A stretch of 64,000 nucleotides of DNA from positions 2,790,001 through 2,854,000 of the forward strand of contig NZ_CP009129.1 in assembly GCF_000785555.1 (NCBI RefSeq). The letters run 5' to 3'. The DNA comes from Planococcus sp. PAMC 21323 (GTDB lineage: Bacteria > Bacillota > Bacilli > Bacillales_A > Planococcaceae). Within the stretch, counting starts at the first letter, position 1. Each line of letters starts with the position of its first letter. The notes under the pieces are model-generated. The model saw nothing but the letters and a program-made list of their open reading frames with translations, searched no databases and had not been told where the DNA came from. Both the position numbers and the translations under genes were made by a program. Below are positions 53,040-62,678 of this stretch, one piece after another.

Positions 53040-53666
53040 CTATAAAATAGCAATCATAATTGCAGCGATAATTGCCACAATGATTCCAATAAATAATATT
53101 GCAGGGATAATAATAACGAAGAAACCTTTCCAAGCAGAAAATCTGTGTGCTTCTCCTACTGCTTTACATTGAACAACGAATGTCCAGATAGAAAACAAGG
53201 ACAGGACAAAAGTTAAAACAATCGATAAAGGACCGGCGTTTTCAAATGGCAGCTCTCCCTCTTGTAAAAAATACGTTACAGGAGACAAGAACATCCAACT
53301 AATCACAATAGGGATTAACCAGATTTGAATGATTTGACTGGTTAGTACCGCTCGAAACATTTCCTTATATGTCGCTTGACCTTTGAACAATCGACCGACC
53401 AGCAAATAGATGCCCGCCGCAACCGAAGTACCCACTAAACCTGCTAATGGACCCACAACCAGCGCCATTAATAGCACACCCCATAACGGGAAACCTTGCT
53501 CAGTTCCTTGATTGCCAATAAGAACGGCTATAAATCCGGATAACACAAGTAATAAAAAACTAAAATTCGACCCTTTTTCTTCAATCACATACCGAACTGT
53601 CTCACGCGGACGCGTCCAAATCGCTGTAAACGGATTTAAATTATCTTGATACTTTGCCTCTTCCAT
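53040..53666 (-). CDS. Yip1-domain membrane protein
   Basis: 208 residues with five predicted membrane segments after a cytosolic N-terminus (NPFTAIWTRPRETVRYVIEE), which is the start typical of bacterial Yip1-domain proteins such as B. subtilis YpjP/YfmK-like annotations. IQIWLIPIVISWMFLS and VVQCKAVGEAHRFSAWKGF are further family-like stretches. Function unknown. No strong ribosome binding site is seen beyond GGTGGGG. Confidence 0.72.
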   Translation of the reverse strand: MEEAKYQDNLNPFTAIWTRPRETVRYVIEEKGSNFSFLLLVLSGFIAVLIGNQGTEQGFPLWGVLLMALVVGPLAGLVGTSVAAGIYLLVGRLFKGQATYKEMFRAVLTSQIIQIWLIPIVISWMFLSPVTYFLQEGELPFENAGPLSIVLTFVLSLFSIWTFVVQCKAVGEAHRFSAWKGFFVIIIPAILFIGIIVAIIAAIMIAIL

Positions 53667-53828
53667 TAAAACCCCACCCTTTTATATACTAGTTCCATTC
53701 AATCACATTGGAATAATAATGTAAATATATGAAATTATATCCACCGATAGGTTTACAAAAGATAGCTTCACGCGTCTTTTGCTGACCGTGCTATACTAAA
53801 ATTATTGATTACCGAAAGGATGATTCTT

Positions 53829-54314
53829 GTGTCAGAACTAACTCACTTTAATGCTCAAGGACGTGCCAAAATGGTCGACGTCTCAGATAAAAAAGACAGT
53901 GTACGAACAGCTCGTGCGACAACTTCTGTTTTAGTAAACAAAGCCATCTATGAACAAATTAAAGAGGGATCCAATAAAAAAGGCGATGTGTTTGCCGTCG
54001 CTCAAGTAGCTGGCATTATGGCAGCTAAAAATACGTCACAAATCATCCCGATGTGTCATCCATTAGCACTTAGTGGCGTGGATATCCAATTCGAATGGAA
54101 TGTTGATGAAGAAAAAAATCATTTCGAAGTGTTATTAACAGTTGAAGTAAAAACAAAAGGACCTACAGGGGTTGAAATGGAAGCACTCACCGCAGCTTCC
54201 GCTACAGCTCTCACCATTTACGATATGTGCAAAGCCTCAGGAAAAGAAATGGTCATTGGGCCAACGATGTTGCTTGAGAAAACTGGTGGAAAATCTGATT
54301 ACGCACGTGACTAA
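53829..54314 (+). CDS. moaC: Cyclic pyranopterin monophosphate synthase
   Basis: 161 residues. MoaC converts 3',8-cyclo-GTP to cyclic pyranopterin monophosphate in molybdenum cofactor synthesis. [16 protein letters not shown], the active-site [10 protein letters not shown] near 74 and [18 protein letters not shown] near 115, KASGKEM and [11 protein letters not shown] at the end are conserved. GTG 53829 lies eight bases after GAAAGGA; upstream TTG and ATG codons overlap that site. It is convergent with moaB. Confidence 0.96.
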   Translation: MSELTHFNAQGRAKMVDVSDKKDSVRTARATTSVLVNKAIYEQIKEGSNKKGDVFAVAQVAGIMAAKNTSQIIPMCHPLALSGVDIQFEWNVDEEKNHFEVLLTVEVKTKGPTGVEMEALTAASATALTIYDMCKASGKEMVIGPTMLLEKTGGKSDYARD

Positions 54315-54333
54315 ACACATAGCATATAATTGA

Positions 54334-54379
54334 AAAACCCTGTAGTACTGTCAGATTATAGACAATGTTACAGGGTTTT
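54334..54379. terminator. Bidirectional terminator
   Basis: AAAACCCTGTA (54334-54344) and TACAGGGTTTT (54369-54379), 11-bp stem with a long loop, between moaC and moaB. Confidence 0.8.
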
Positions 54380-54389
54380 CGTTAAGCAA

Positions 54390-54902
54390 TCATGAAAGAG
54401 ATTGATGCTTCGTCAATTCCGTGTAAACATGCTTGATCTCCGGTAAAATCAATCGTTCCATCGCCAGCTTCACAGCGCCACGAGAACCTGGCAATACGAA
54501 AATAGCTTTATCACTAGCTACACCTGCTGCTGCTCGGCTAAGAAGAGCTTTGCTACCAACATCTTCGGTGAAACTAACGTAACGAAAGAGTTCTCCAAAT
54601 CCTGATATCTCTTTCTCAAAAAGTGGCTGAATAGCCTCTAACGTGACATCGCGTTTAGCTATTCCGGTTCCACCAGTGGTAATAATTGTATCAATGTCAT
54701 CCTGCCCCAACCAGTCAGAAATTTTTAGTCGAATGCTTGCAATATCGTCTGGGACTATCGCGTAATCATTAATTTCGAGCGCATGATCTTTAGCCATCTT
54801 TTGTACAAGCTGACCACCCGTATCAGTTTCTTTCGTTCTAGTGTCACTGACAGTTAAAACGGCAACACGTACTTGGTGATCTGTCTGAAACGTTTCCGAC
54901 AT
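54390..54902 (-). CDS. moaB: Molybdenum cofactor biosynthesis protein MoaB
   Basis: 170 residues of the MoaB/MogA molybdopterin-binding fold, which adenylates molybdopterin. VLTVSDTRTKETDTGGQLV near 14, TIITTGGTGIAKRDVTLEAI near 72 and LPGSRGAVKLAMERLILPE near 130 are the conserved sites. It is 17 bases downstream of moeB in the same direction. Confidence 0.95.
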   Translation of the reverse strand: MSETFQTDHQVRVAVLTVSDTRTKETDTGGQLVQKMAKDHALEINDYAIVPDDIASIRLKISDWLGQDDIDTIITTGGTGIAKRDVTLEAIQPLFEKEISGFGELFRYVSFTEDVGSKALLSRAAAGVASDKAIFVLPGSRGAVKLAMERLILPEIKHVYTELTKHQSLS

Positions 54903-54919
54903 ACAACCGCTCCTCTCTT

Positions 54920-55939
54920 TTAGCCAAATACTTGATGATATAACTTCCGACCTTCTGCTATATTGTGGACGCCATGAATGAGTAATCGACCATTGCCGAA
55001 CAACACCATGCGATGATCAAATACGTTCAACTCAACAAAATAAGGCGTTCTTTTTACCCTTGCCGCTAATCGTTGGCCAGCTTTTTCAGCATCGTCTAAT
55101 GTAATCGGACGGTTCGCATCAGGTAAAATTTGCACAGCATCACGACCACATAAAACGGCGTAAGAACTAGCGGCTGTCTCGTTGAGTGACGGGAATACCG
55201 CATCTTCTCCACAAGTTTTGCAGTTGGGGTCTTTAATACGCGAAATGCCAATATCTAATTGGCTATTGTCCCACAAATTGAAGTGGTGAATTTTTTTACG
55301 CATAGCACCACGGTTGCCACTCAACCACTTTAAGGCTTCTGTGCATTGCAAGGCAGCTGTTACTTGAACAGCTGGCGAGATAATACCGACTGTATCACAT
55401 GTTTCATTGATGGCTGGAAGAACGGGTATTAAACAACGGAAACATGAGCTTTCTTTCGGCACAAAAGGAAACACAACTCCTGAACTGCCGACGCATGCAC
55501 CGTATATCCAAGGCACATCGTATTTTACAGAAGCATCATTGATCAACAACCGCGTTTCAAAATTATCCGTCGCATCCAAAATCAAATCACTAACGGCTGC
55601 TAACTTTTCCATACCTGTCGCATCGAGATGTTCTAAATACGTGAATAACTGCAAATCGCTGCGGATGGCTTTTAGTCTCTGCTCAGCTGCCGCCACTTTT
55701 GGCATCATTTGACGTGCATCTTCTTCTGTGAATAATTGCTGTCGCTGCAAGTTTGAGGCTTCTACATAATCACGATCTACTAAGTGAATCGTTCCAACAC
55801 CTGCTCTCGTCAATGTTTCTGCAATCGCTGACCCTAAAGCTCCGCAACCCACAATGGTAACGGTCGCACGTGATAAGTGTTGTTGGCCCGACTCCCCAAG
55901 CGGTTTGAATAAGACTTGCCTTGAATAACGTTCATCCAC
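54920..55939 (-). CDS. moeB: MoeB/ThiF-type sulfur-carrier adenylyltransferase
   Basis: 339 residues. The E1-like domain has VTIVGCGALGSAIAETLTRA near 27, the ATP-binding VDRDYVEASNLQRQ near 55 and DATDNFETR near 125; zinc cysteines are in CFRC and CKTCG. The C-terminal 80 residues form an extra region (AVLCGRDAVQILPD onward) found in Bacillales MoeB/ThiF proteins. It activates MoaD (or ThiS) at its C-terminal glycine. The start is GTG 55939, eight bases after AAGGTGG. Between modC and moaB, so MoeB is the better name. Confidence 0.9.
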   Translation of the reverse strand: MDERYSRQVLFKPLGESGQQHLSRATVTIVGCGALGSAIAETLTRAGVGTIHLVDRDYVEASNLQRQQLFTEEDARQMMPKVAAAEQRLKAIRSDLQLFTYLEHLDATGMEKLAAVSDLILDATDNFETRLLINDASVKYDVPWIYGACVGSSGVVFPFVPKESSCFRCLIPVLPAINETCDTVGIISPAVQVTAALQCTEALKWLSGNRGAMRKKIHHFNLWDNSQLDIGISRIKDPNCKTCGEDAVFPSLNETAASSYAVLCGRDAVQILPDANRPITLDDAEKAGQRLAARVKRTPYFVELNVFDHRMVLFGNGRLLIHGVHNIAEGRKLYHQVFG

Positions 55940-56007
55940 TGTGATTCCCACCTTCTGGCCGTTTAATCGTTCTAACGGTTTTTATCATTCTAAACTTGTT
56001 CCTATTT

Positions 56008-56646
56008 TCAGCGTACAGTTTCTTCGGTCATCTGTCCTTTTTCAATTCTCATCATGCGATCTGCTAGTTTTTCAGCATCCGCAATTCGGTGAGTCACAAA
56101 AATAATGGGAATTTGCCACTGTTCGTGAATTCGCAGCAATTCACTTTGACAGCGATCGCGATTGGCATCATCCAGTGCTGAAAAAGGCTCATCTAATAAT
56201 AAAATATCGGGCTGAGCGGCTAATGAACGAGTCAAGGCAACACGTTGCTTTTCACCGCCTGAAATTTGGTGTGGATATTTGCCTAACAAACCCTTTATGC
56301 CAAGAATTTTCGTTAATTCAGTTATATGCGCAATATCACTCTTTTTTGGCACCGCGTAAAGAATGTTTTGTTCTACAGTCAAATGCGGAAATAACGCGTA
56401 ATCTTGAAACAAATAACCTACTTTTCGACTTTGTATCTTTAAAGGTTTATGCTCTTCTTTATAAAATGTTCGACCATTCAATGAAATTTCACCAGCATCT
56501 GGATGGACGATACCGGCGATGCAGTTTAATAATGTCGTCTTGCCAGAACCAGAAGAACCCACCAATGCTAAGATTTCTTTATCCAATTCGAATTGCATCG
56601 TTAACCGAAAATGATCTAATTGTTTTTGAAAATCCACTTGAAGCAT
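56008..56646 (-). CDS. modC: Molybdate ABC transporter ATP-binding protein
   Basis: 212 residues. Walker A GSSGSGKTT near 30, signature SGGEKQR near 125, Walker B ILLLDEPFSALD near 145 and the H-loop FVTH near 180. It lacks the C-terminal molybdate-binding (TOBE/Mop) domain of E. coli ModC. ATG 56646 follows GGAAGGG by nine bases; TTG 56664 inside modB is less likely. Confidence 0.92.
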   Translation of the reverse strand: MLQVDFQKQLDHFRLTMQFELDKEILALVGSSGSGKTTLLNCIAGIVHPDAGEISLNGRTFYKEEHKPLKIQSRKVGYLFQDYALFPHLTVEQNILYAVPKKSDIAHITELTKILGIKGLLGKYPHQISGGEKQRVALTRSLAAQPDILLLDEPFSALDDANRDRCQSELLRIHEQWQIPIIFVTHRIADAEKLADRMMRIEKGQMTEETVR

Positions 56647-56650
56647 GTGC

Positions 56651-57334
56651 TCATTCCCTTCCAATCCTCATGACCGTCTTTTTACGCCAATAATTAACCC
56701 ATGTAATGGCAGCTACTCCAAGCGAAGAAACGATCAATACCCAAAACAAAGCTTTTTCCATATCCCCTGCTTCATAAGCAAAGTAAATAGCCAGTGGAAT
56801 CGTTTCCGTCACCCCTGGAATATAGCCAGCAATCATTAAGGTAGCACCAAACTCACCGATGCCACGTGCAAAAGCCAAGATTAATCCTGCCAAGATCCCC
56901 GACCAAGCGAGTGGAAATGTTATTGTCCTAAAAATTCGCCATTCGGATACACCCATAGTTCGTGCTACATTTTCCCAGCGTGGGTCTATTTTTTCAAAAG
57001 CAGCCATTACACTTTGATACATAAGCGGCAACGATACAACAAACGACGCAATCGCCGCACCCATCCATGTAAACACTACGCGAAAGCCAAACCACTGTTC
57101 AAGGACTATACCGAGTGGTCCATTTACGCCAAATAACACAATCAACCCGAAACCAATTACGGTCGGTGGCAATACTAAAGGCAATAGGATCAAAGCTTCA
57201 AGAAAACTTTTGCCAAAAAACTCCCGTCTCTTCATTAAGCGAGCTAGCGCAAGGCTTACGATAAACACAAAAAAAGTTGAAATAACAGCGACTTTGAGCG
57301 ATAGCCATAGCGGTGACAAATCATAAGCCATCAT
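56651..57334 (-). CDS. modB: Molybdate ABC transporter permease
   Basis: 227 residues with five or six membrane segments. LEALILLPLVLPPTVIGFGL near 46 and the EAA-type loop ARTMGVSEWRIFRTITFPLA near 123, followed by ARGIGEFGATLMIAGYIPG, identify ModB. It overlaps the modA stop by four bases. Confidence 0.96.
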   Translation of the reverse strand: MMAYDLSPLWLSLKVAVISTFFVFIVSLALARLMKRREFFGKSFLEALILLPLVLPPTVIGFGLIVLFGVNGPLGIVLEQWFGFRVVFTWMGAAIASFVVSLPLMYQSVMAAFEKIDPRWENVARTMGVSEWRIFRTITFPLAWSGILAGLILAFARGIGEFGATLMIAGYIPGVTETIPLAIYFAYEAGDMEKALFWVLIVSSLGVAAITWVNYWRKKTVMRIGRE

Positions 57335-58101
57335 GGCGTTTCCTCAGCTACTGGCATAAATCCATATTCTTCAAAGATCGCTTGTCCTTTAGAACTAGTG
57401 ACAAACTCTAAAAAAGCAGCTGCTTCAATCTTTTTTTCTGAATCCGCAACCACTGCTCCCGGATAGATAATAGAATCCTTCTGCCCTGGAACTTCTAGTG
57501 TTCCGACAATTTCCCGGGAAATAACAGCATCTGAAGAGTAAATAATACCGAGGTCTACATTCCCGCTTTCCACGTATGTCACGACTTGACGAGCATCTTT
57601 TGCATAAATAAAACGGCCATCAAGCGTTTGCCATAAATTTTCGTTTTCTAATGCTTTCTTTGAATAGGCACCGAGTGGAACACTATCCGGCTCGCCAATC
57701 GCAATCTCTTTTTCTGTATTAGAAACGAGGTCTTTAAACTCAGCAGTTACTGGAAACTCTTGTAATGAAGCTAAAACAAGTTGATTTTCAGCAAACGTCT
57801 TTATACTATCTGTGTTTATTAATTGTTGAGATTCGAGTAATTCCATATCTTTTTCACTCGCTGATAAAAACAAATCTGCCGGCGCACCTTGTTCGATTTG
57901 GCTTCTCAATTTACTAGAAGAGCCATAATTGAACGTTAGCTTAATATCCGGTTCTACTTCTTGAAACTGTTGCTCCATTTCTTTCATCACTTCAGTCAAA
58001 CTAGACGCTGCTGAAACTAACAATTCTTCTTTTTTCGCAGAAGTATTGCTACAACCGCTCATTAATAAAACCAAACTGATCATACCCATCATTTTTTTCA
58101 T
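57331..58101 (-). CDS. modA: Molybdate-binding lipoprotein
   Basis: 256 residues. The signal peptide ends in lipobox LMSGC with the lipid cysteine at residue 17. The mature part begins LLVSAASSLTEVMKEM, with NYGSSSKLRSQIEQGAPADLF near 60 and QVVTYVESGNVDLGIIYSSD near 175, the ModA oxyanion-binding regions. GAGGAG precedes ATG 58101. It is the first gene of modA-modB-modC-moeB-moaB. Confidence 0.96.
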   Translation of the reverse strand: MKKMMGMISLVLLMSGCSNTSAKKEELLVSAASSLTEVMKEMEQQFQEVEPDIKLTFNYGSSSKLRSQIEQGAPADLFLSASEKDMELLESQQLINTDSIKTFAENQLVLASLQEFPVTAEFKDLVSNTEKEIAIGEPDSVPLGAYSKKALENENLWQTLDGRFIYAKDARQVVTYVESGNVDLGIIYSSDAVISREIVGTLEVPGQKDSIIYPGAVVADSEKKIEAAAFLEFVTSSKGQAIFEEYGFMPVAEETP

Positions 58102-58298
58102 TTAAAAGACTCCTCATACTTAAAAGTAGAGCTCAGCTATTTTAGTGAAGCTTCTGTGTACTTACAGTATAACGTCCGTAGAAGAGAAGCTGAATCATTT
58201 TCCGAACAATCTTTAGAAAGGACACAACCCCCGCTCTTTTTGGAGATATTTAGGTTAGAATAGAGGGTGAGAATAGTATATATATTGGAGGAGTTGCA

Positions 58299-59237
58299 AT
58301 GAAGTTTGGCATTATCGGTACAAATTGGATAACTGATCGGTTTATTAAAGCGGCAAACGAACATACAGAATTCTCTATTGGCGCCGTGTACTCCCGGAAA
58401 TTAGAAACTGGTAGAGCCTTTGCAGAAAAGTATAGCGTCAAAAACATTTATACAGATATGAGCGAAATGTTTAGCAGTGGCGAAATTGAAGCTGTTTACA
58501 TTGCTTCACCTAACTCTCTGCATGCCGAGCAAAGCATACTGGCGATGAAGCATGGCATTCATGTTCTTTGCGAAAAGCCTGCGGTGACGTCAATTGAAGA
58601 AATGGACCAAATTATTGAGGCTTCAAAAACGTACAAAACGACTTACATGGAAGCGATGAAATCGACATTAGTTCCTTCTTTTTTAAACTTGAAGAAAAAT
58701 ATCGATAAAATTGCACCAATTCGTCGCTTTGTGTTTCATTACAATCAATATTCTTCGCGTTATGACAAGTACAAAGATGGCATTGTAGAAAATGCCTTTA
58801 AACCTGAACTTGGCAATGGATCTAAAATGGATTTAGGCGTTTATTGCATCGCGCCAATTATTCATTTAGTGGGTGCGCCGGAATCTGCGATTAAAAATCA
58901 ATTTTTATTGTCAACAGGTGCTGATGGGCAAGGCAGCATGATTTTAAGTTACCCAACTATGGAAGCGATTATTATGTATTCGAAGATAAGCGATTCTTTT
59001 ATGCCGAGCGAAATTCAAGGGGAGAATGGCAGAATCGAAATTGACCGCATCAGCGATCCCAAAAACATCACGATTACCTATAGAGACGGTCAAACTGAAG
59101 ATTTATCGGTAGCGCATGACTTTGACTCGATGTATTACGAGTTAGCCGAATTTATCAGCTGCGTGAAAAACAAACAGTTAGAATCAGCGATCAATACACA
59201 TGCTATTTCTCGTGAAGTGACGAAGTTGTTGACGTAG
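58299..59237 (+). CDS. Gfo/Idh/MocA-family oxidoreductase
   Basis: 312 residues. The N-terminal Rossmann fold MKFGIIGTNWITDRFI binds NAD(P); CEKPAVTSIEEMDQII near 90 holds the family's EKP motif with the catalytic lysine, and KMDLGVYCIAPIIHLVG near 178 the second conserved site. It oxidises or reduces a sugar-like substrate that cannot be named. TTGGAGGAGTTGC precedes ATG 58299. The HAD phosphatase follows on the same strand after 120 bases. Confidence 0.9.
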   Translation: MKFGIIGTNWITDRFIKAANEHTEFSIGAVYSRKLETGRAFAEKYSVKNIYTDMSEMFSSGEIEAVYIASPNSLHAEQSILAMKHGIHVLCEKPAVTSIEEMDQIIEASKTYKTTYMEAMKSTLVPSFLNLKKNIDKIAPIRRFVFHYNQYSSRYDKYKDGIVENAFKPELGNGSKMDLGVYCIAPIIHLVGAPESAIKNQFLLSTGADGQGSMILSYPTMEAIIMYSKISDSFMPSEIQGENGRIEIDRISDPKNITITYRDGQTEDLSVAHDFDSMYYELAEFISCVKNKQLESAINTHAISREVTKLLT

Positions 59238-59360
59238 AGTGTAGTTTCCAAAGAAGAAAGCGCTACAGGCGAGCCCATTGTTTTGCTCTATATCTACTAA
59301 AGTGTAAAGTTAGTTTTTAAAAACCGTGGATTTTAGTAAATAATAAAGGATGTGCCCATT

Positions 59361-60035
59361 ATGATAAATGGAATTATTTTCGACTTTGACGGATTGATTT
59401 TTGATACAGAAACGCATCAGTATCAACTTCTTCAAGAAATGTTTGCTGAGTATAATAGCGAATTGCCACTAGGCATGTGGCAAAATGAAGTGGGTACAGA
59501 TGGTTCGTTTTCACCGTTTCATTATATGGAGCAGCAAATTGGCAAGCCCGTGGAACACGAGTTGCTCAATAAACAATACAAAGAACGCTTTCTTTCCGTG
59601 TTGTCTAAAGAAAAACCACGCGAAGGTGTCGTAGAGTATTTGGAAACGGCAAAAGAAATGGATTTGAAAATTGGGTTAGCATCGAGTTCTAGTTATCATT
59701 GGGTTTCAAGTCATTTAAAGCGCCTAGATTTGTATGATTACTTTCAGTGCATCCGAACGTCGGACCATGTTGAAAAAGTAAAGCCCGACCCTGCTTTGTA
59801 TTTACAAGCGGCCGAGCATTTGGATTTAGCACCTAAAACATGCCTTGTTTTTGAAGATTCGGCTCATGGTGCCACAGCGGCAAAACGGGCGGGTATGAGT
59901 TGTGTGGTGGTGCCAAACCAAATCACAAGCACAATGGAATTTGGACACGCCGACCACCGATTGGATTCGATGGCTGATATGCCGTTAAAAGATCTTCTAA
60001 GTGTGGTATCGACTATAAAAGTAAATCAGTACTAA
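59361..60035 (+). CDS. HAD-superfamily hydrolase, beta-phosphoglucomutase-like
   Basis: 224 residues. Motif I DFDGLIFDTE near 8-17 (nucleophile Asp plus the acid/base Asp), the cap, motif II SSS near 110, lysine in KVKPDP near 141 and motif IV EDSAHGATAAKRAGM near 165. The layout is that of small sugar-phosphate phosphatases or mutases such as YhcW. ATG 59361 is ten bases after AAAGGA. Followed by a strong terminator. Confidence 0.9.
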   Translation: MINGIIFDFDGLIFDTETHQYQLLQEMFAEYNSELPLGMWQNEVGTDGSFSPFHYMEQQIGKPVEHELLNKQYKERFLSVLSKEKPREGVVEYLETAKEMDLKIGLASSSSYHWVSSHLKRLDLYDYFQCIRTSDHVEKVKPDPALYLQAAEHLDLAPKTCLVFEDSAHGATAAKRAGMSCVVVPNQITSTMEFGHADHRLDSMADMPLKDLLSVVSTIKVNQY

Positions 60036-60038
60036 TCG

Positions 60039-60076
60039 AAAAGAAGGTTCGAGCACAGTGCTCGAACCTTCTTTTT
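60039..60076 (+). terminator. Intrinsic terminator
   Basis: AAAAGAAGGTTCGAGCAC and GTGCTCGAACCTTCTTTT, nearly continuous palindrome, plus T tract. The 60077-60259 stretch that follows holds no recognised element. Confidence 0.93.
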
Positions 60077-60259
60077 ATTTTCATTAGCGGCTGCCAGTGT
60101 TCATCACACAATCCTTTTGTGCACCGTGCATGAAAGCCACTTGTGGTAAGTTTTTCGCTCTCCTTCATGGCTTATTGCGTTGCTAAAAATCCTACGGGCA
60201 TAATAAATAGTACAAGGGAAACTGATTTCAATATATTTCCACTTGTTCATTTTATCCAT

Positions 60260-60290
60260 AAAAAAAGACTTTCCTTATGATCGGAAAGTC
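60260..60290 (-). terminator. Intrinsic terminator after CynX-type gene
   Basis: GACTTTCC (60267-60274) and GGAAAGTC (60283-60290) with seven T on the minus strand. Confidence 0.88.
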
Positions 60291-60314
60291 GAATGATAAA
60301 AGCTTATTGCATAT

Positions 60315-61532
60315 TTATGCTATTTTTTTGGCTCGTTCTGCTATTGTGCCTTCTTTACCGGATACAATACCGGCAAGTAAGATAATAATCGATATAAACA
60401 TTAAGAATAACAGTGGCAATGTCCAACCACCACCGATATCGTACAAAACGCCCGCAAAAACAGGACCAACCGCCGCTAACATATAACCAAATGATTGAGC
60501 CATTCCTGACAACTCTACTGCTTCTTTTCCATCTTTGGTTCTCAATGTAAAGAACACCATAGAAAGACTAAATCCACTTCCCCCAGCAATTCCAAGCAAA
60601 ACTGCCCATAACGGCACAAGCATCGCATTGCCAAAAAGTAATCCGGAAAAACCAGTCATGAACAGTAAGGCGGTTCCAATAGCGAACCCAACTTGGTTTT
60701 TTAGTTTTTCAGCAATGACCGGTACGACAAACGTAGTCGGAATAATTGCCGCCTGCATTAAAAAGACCATCCAACCAGCAGAACTTGCATCATACCCGAT
60801 TGTGCTCAATATATCTGGCATCCAAGCGATTAGCGTATAAAAAACTAACGACTGTCCGCCCATGAAAAGAGTGACACTCCAAGCAAGTGGTGAGCGCCAC
60901 AACTTGGTTTTTTGTTTTGGTTGTACAGATGCTCTTGGTACCACCTCTTGTTGCTTGCGTAACTGAGGGAGCCAAATGATTAAGGCAACAACGGCAAGCA
61001 ATCCCCAAATCCCAAGCGCTCCTTGCCACCCCATATTGCCGATACCAGAAATGGGGACACTTAAACCAGAACCTAACGCACCAAATATATTCATAAAGAC
61101 TGCGTATATCCCCGTCATGACTCCGATTCGATATGGGAAATTCATTTTAATAATTCCCGGAATCAAAACATTCCCAATAGAAATCGCCAATCCAATTAGA
61201 AGTGTTCCTGTAAATAAGAAACCAATTCCCGTTATAGACCTTATGGCAATCCCGATAATAAGAAATACCATGGAAAGGGCGATGGTCCATTGCATGCCGA
61301 TACGGTTAGCGATTTTCGGTGCAAATGGAGAAAGCACAGCAAAAGCAATCAAAGGCAATGTTGTAACCAACCCAGCGACCGCATTGCTTATGGCAAGATC
61401 TTCACGGATAAACGACATGAGTGTGCCTACTGACGTGATCGGTACGCGCAAATTTGCTCCAATCAACACAATACCAATCAGCAATAACCAGCTAGCTTTT
61501 TCAGTATTGTTTATTTCTTTTTGTCTCTTCAT
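60315..61532 (-). CDS. MFS transporter, CynX/NimT family
   Basis: 405 residues with 12 membrane segments. GIVLIGANLRVPITSVGTLM near 19-38 is the characteristic start of the CynX/NimT (YycB) subfamily of MFS, seen in cyanate and 2-nitroimidazole transporters. GNVLIPGIIKMNFP near 120 and SGMAQSFGYMLAAVGPVFAG near 345 are further conserved stretches. The substrate is unknown. GTTGGAGGATCTGT precedes ATG 61532. Confidence 0.88.
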   Translation of the reverse strand: MKRQKEINNTEKASWLLLIGIVLIGANLRVPITSVGTLMSFIREDLAISNAVAGLVTTLPLIAFAVLSPFAPKIANRIGMQWTIALSMVFLIIGIAIRSITGIGFLFTGTLLIGLAISIGNVLIPGIIKMNFPYRIGVMTGIYAVFMNIFGALGSGLSVPISGIGNMGWQGALGIWGLLAVVALIIWLPQLRKQQEVVPRASVQPKQKTKLWRSPLAWSVTLFMGGQSLVFYTLIAWMPDILSTIGYDASSAGWMVFLMQAAIIPTTFVVPVIAEKLKNQVGFAIGTALLFMTGFSGLLFGNAMLVPLWAVLLGIAGGSGFSLSMVFFTLRTKDGKEAVELSGMAQSFGYMLAAVGPVFAGVLYDIGGGWTLPLLFLMFISIIILLAGIVSGKEGTIAERAKKIA

Positions 61533-61765
61533 ACAGATCCTCCAACAGCTTACTTATCTATTCTTTCAAGCTATTTATATCGTTTTTGACGTGCGATTTT
61601 ATACTTTTTATCTTTTCAAGAAATTGTAGAATGATTTAGCACCTTGGATATTGTAGCGTTAAAAAACAAAATTGTATATCGGTATAATATATTCTAATAA
61701 ATCAAACTAGCATGACATGTCGGTAGATTACATTTTATATGCGGCACTATAATTTTCAAAAACCA

Positions 61766-61797
61766 TAAAAAAATCCCTCCTTTTAATAAGGAGGGAT
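61766..61797 (-). terminator. Intrinsic terminator after RDD gene
   Basis: ATCCCTCCTT and AAGGAGGGAT with seven T on the minus strand. Confidence 0.92.
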
Positions 61798-61802
61798 GGC
61801 TT

Positions 61803-62204
61803 CTAATTTACTTTTTTAACGACTGTATGTGCATAAAAGTCATGTGGATATTTTTCACCTTTGTAACGATCATAGCGTGCTCGATCTTTTGCGTATATGA
61901 TGGCACCAATCGTATCTCGGTACACGATGCGTTTGAAAATTTGTTCAGAACTTAGCTTTCCACCGACTTCGTCTTTTAACGCAATGCCTGTCATTTTCTG
62001 TCCAGCTGTTTGCCCCCTCATTCGTAGCTGCCCAAACTCGAGTCCAAGGAAAAAGAGATGCGGAAAAACCATCCCATAAAAAAATGGGCTTTTTATGTTC
62101 TTTTTCACTAACGGTTCTACCATAAATGACAAAGTTGTAGCAATCACCGAATCAATTAACAATGCTTTGGCGCGTTTTTTCGTCAATTCATACATAGCCT
62201 TCAT
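61803..62204 (-). CDS. RDD-family membrane protein
   Basis: 133 residues with two to three membrane segments. The RDD pattern is visible as KKRAKALLIDSVIATTLSF near 9-27 (R...D) and MRGQTAGQKMTGIALKDE near 62-79. The family has no general function; some members are linked to ion tolerance. It overlaps the upstream DUF4181-type gene by four bases, so the two are co-translated. Confidence 0.82.
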   Translation of the reverse strand: MKAMYELTKKRAKALLIDSVIATTLSFMVEPLVKKNIKSPFFYGMVFPHLFFLGLEFGQLRMRGQTAGQKMTGIALKDEVGGKLSSEQIFKRIVYRDTIGAIIYAKDRARYDRYKGEKYPHDFYAHTVVKKVN

Positions 62205-62590
62205 CCTTTCATTAACAACAGCAAACTAAAAACTAGTCCAACAAAAATCGTCTCAGTCCAGTCATACCAGTATCGTGCTTTGTCTCTGTGGAGCAACCAC
62301 TCTTCAAGTCCAGTTACAAATGTTTGTAAAACGAAGAAACCTGCCAAAGGACTGATTAGAATAGCTACAGAAAGTTCTGTAGCATCTAGTTCTGCAATCA
62401 AATACATACACGCGTAAATAAAACCTACGAAAATAATTCCTTGCACAATCAATACAAACCGATTTTTGTCTTCGTGGAAAATACTTCTCGAATCTCTTTT
62501 TATGCCACGCTTTTTCTTTAAATATCCGTTTGTAAAAAGAAAATAAGAAATGACAAGAACAAACAATCCAATATATATCATAACTTCCAT
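62201..62590 (-). CDS. DUF4181-like membrane protein
   Basis: 129 residues with four predicted membrane segments (IYIGLFVLVISYFLF, IVQGIIFVGFIYACMYLI, VAILISPLAGFFVLQTF, ETIFVGLVFSLLLLM). GLEEWLLHRDKARYWYDWTE is the most conserved-looking part and suggests the DUF4181 group. ATG 62590 is nine bases after AAAGGAG; TTG 62596 is too close to it. Confidence 0.65.
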   Translation of the reverse strand: MEVMIYIGLFVLVISYFLFTNGYLKKKRGIKRDSRSIFHEDKNRFVLIVQGIIFVGFIYACMYLIAELDATELSVAILISPLAGFFVLQTFVTGLEEWLLHRDKARYWYDWTETIFVGLVFSLLLLMKG

Positions 62591-62678
62591 ATGCAAGCAC
62601 TCCTTTGACTGTTAAAATTCTACAAAAGAAGCGCGTTTACCTTTTATTTATTTTCTTACTTGACTGGGGGCATCTACA

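Noticed and set aside
60077-60259. Possible gene remnant or repeat downstream of the HAD phosphatase
   Set aside because: No frame of useful length, no match to the other repeats in the window and no clear hairpin could be defended.
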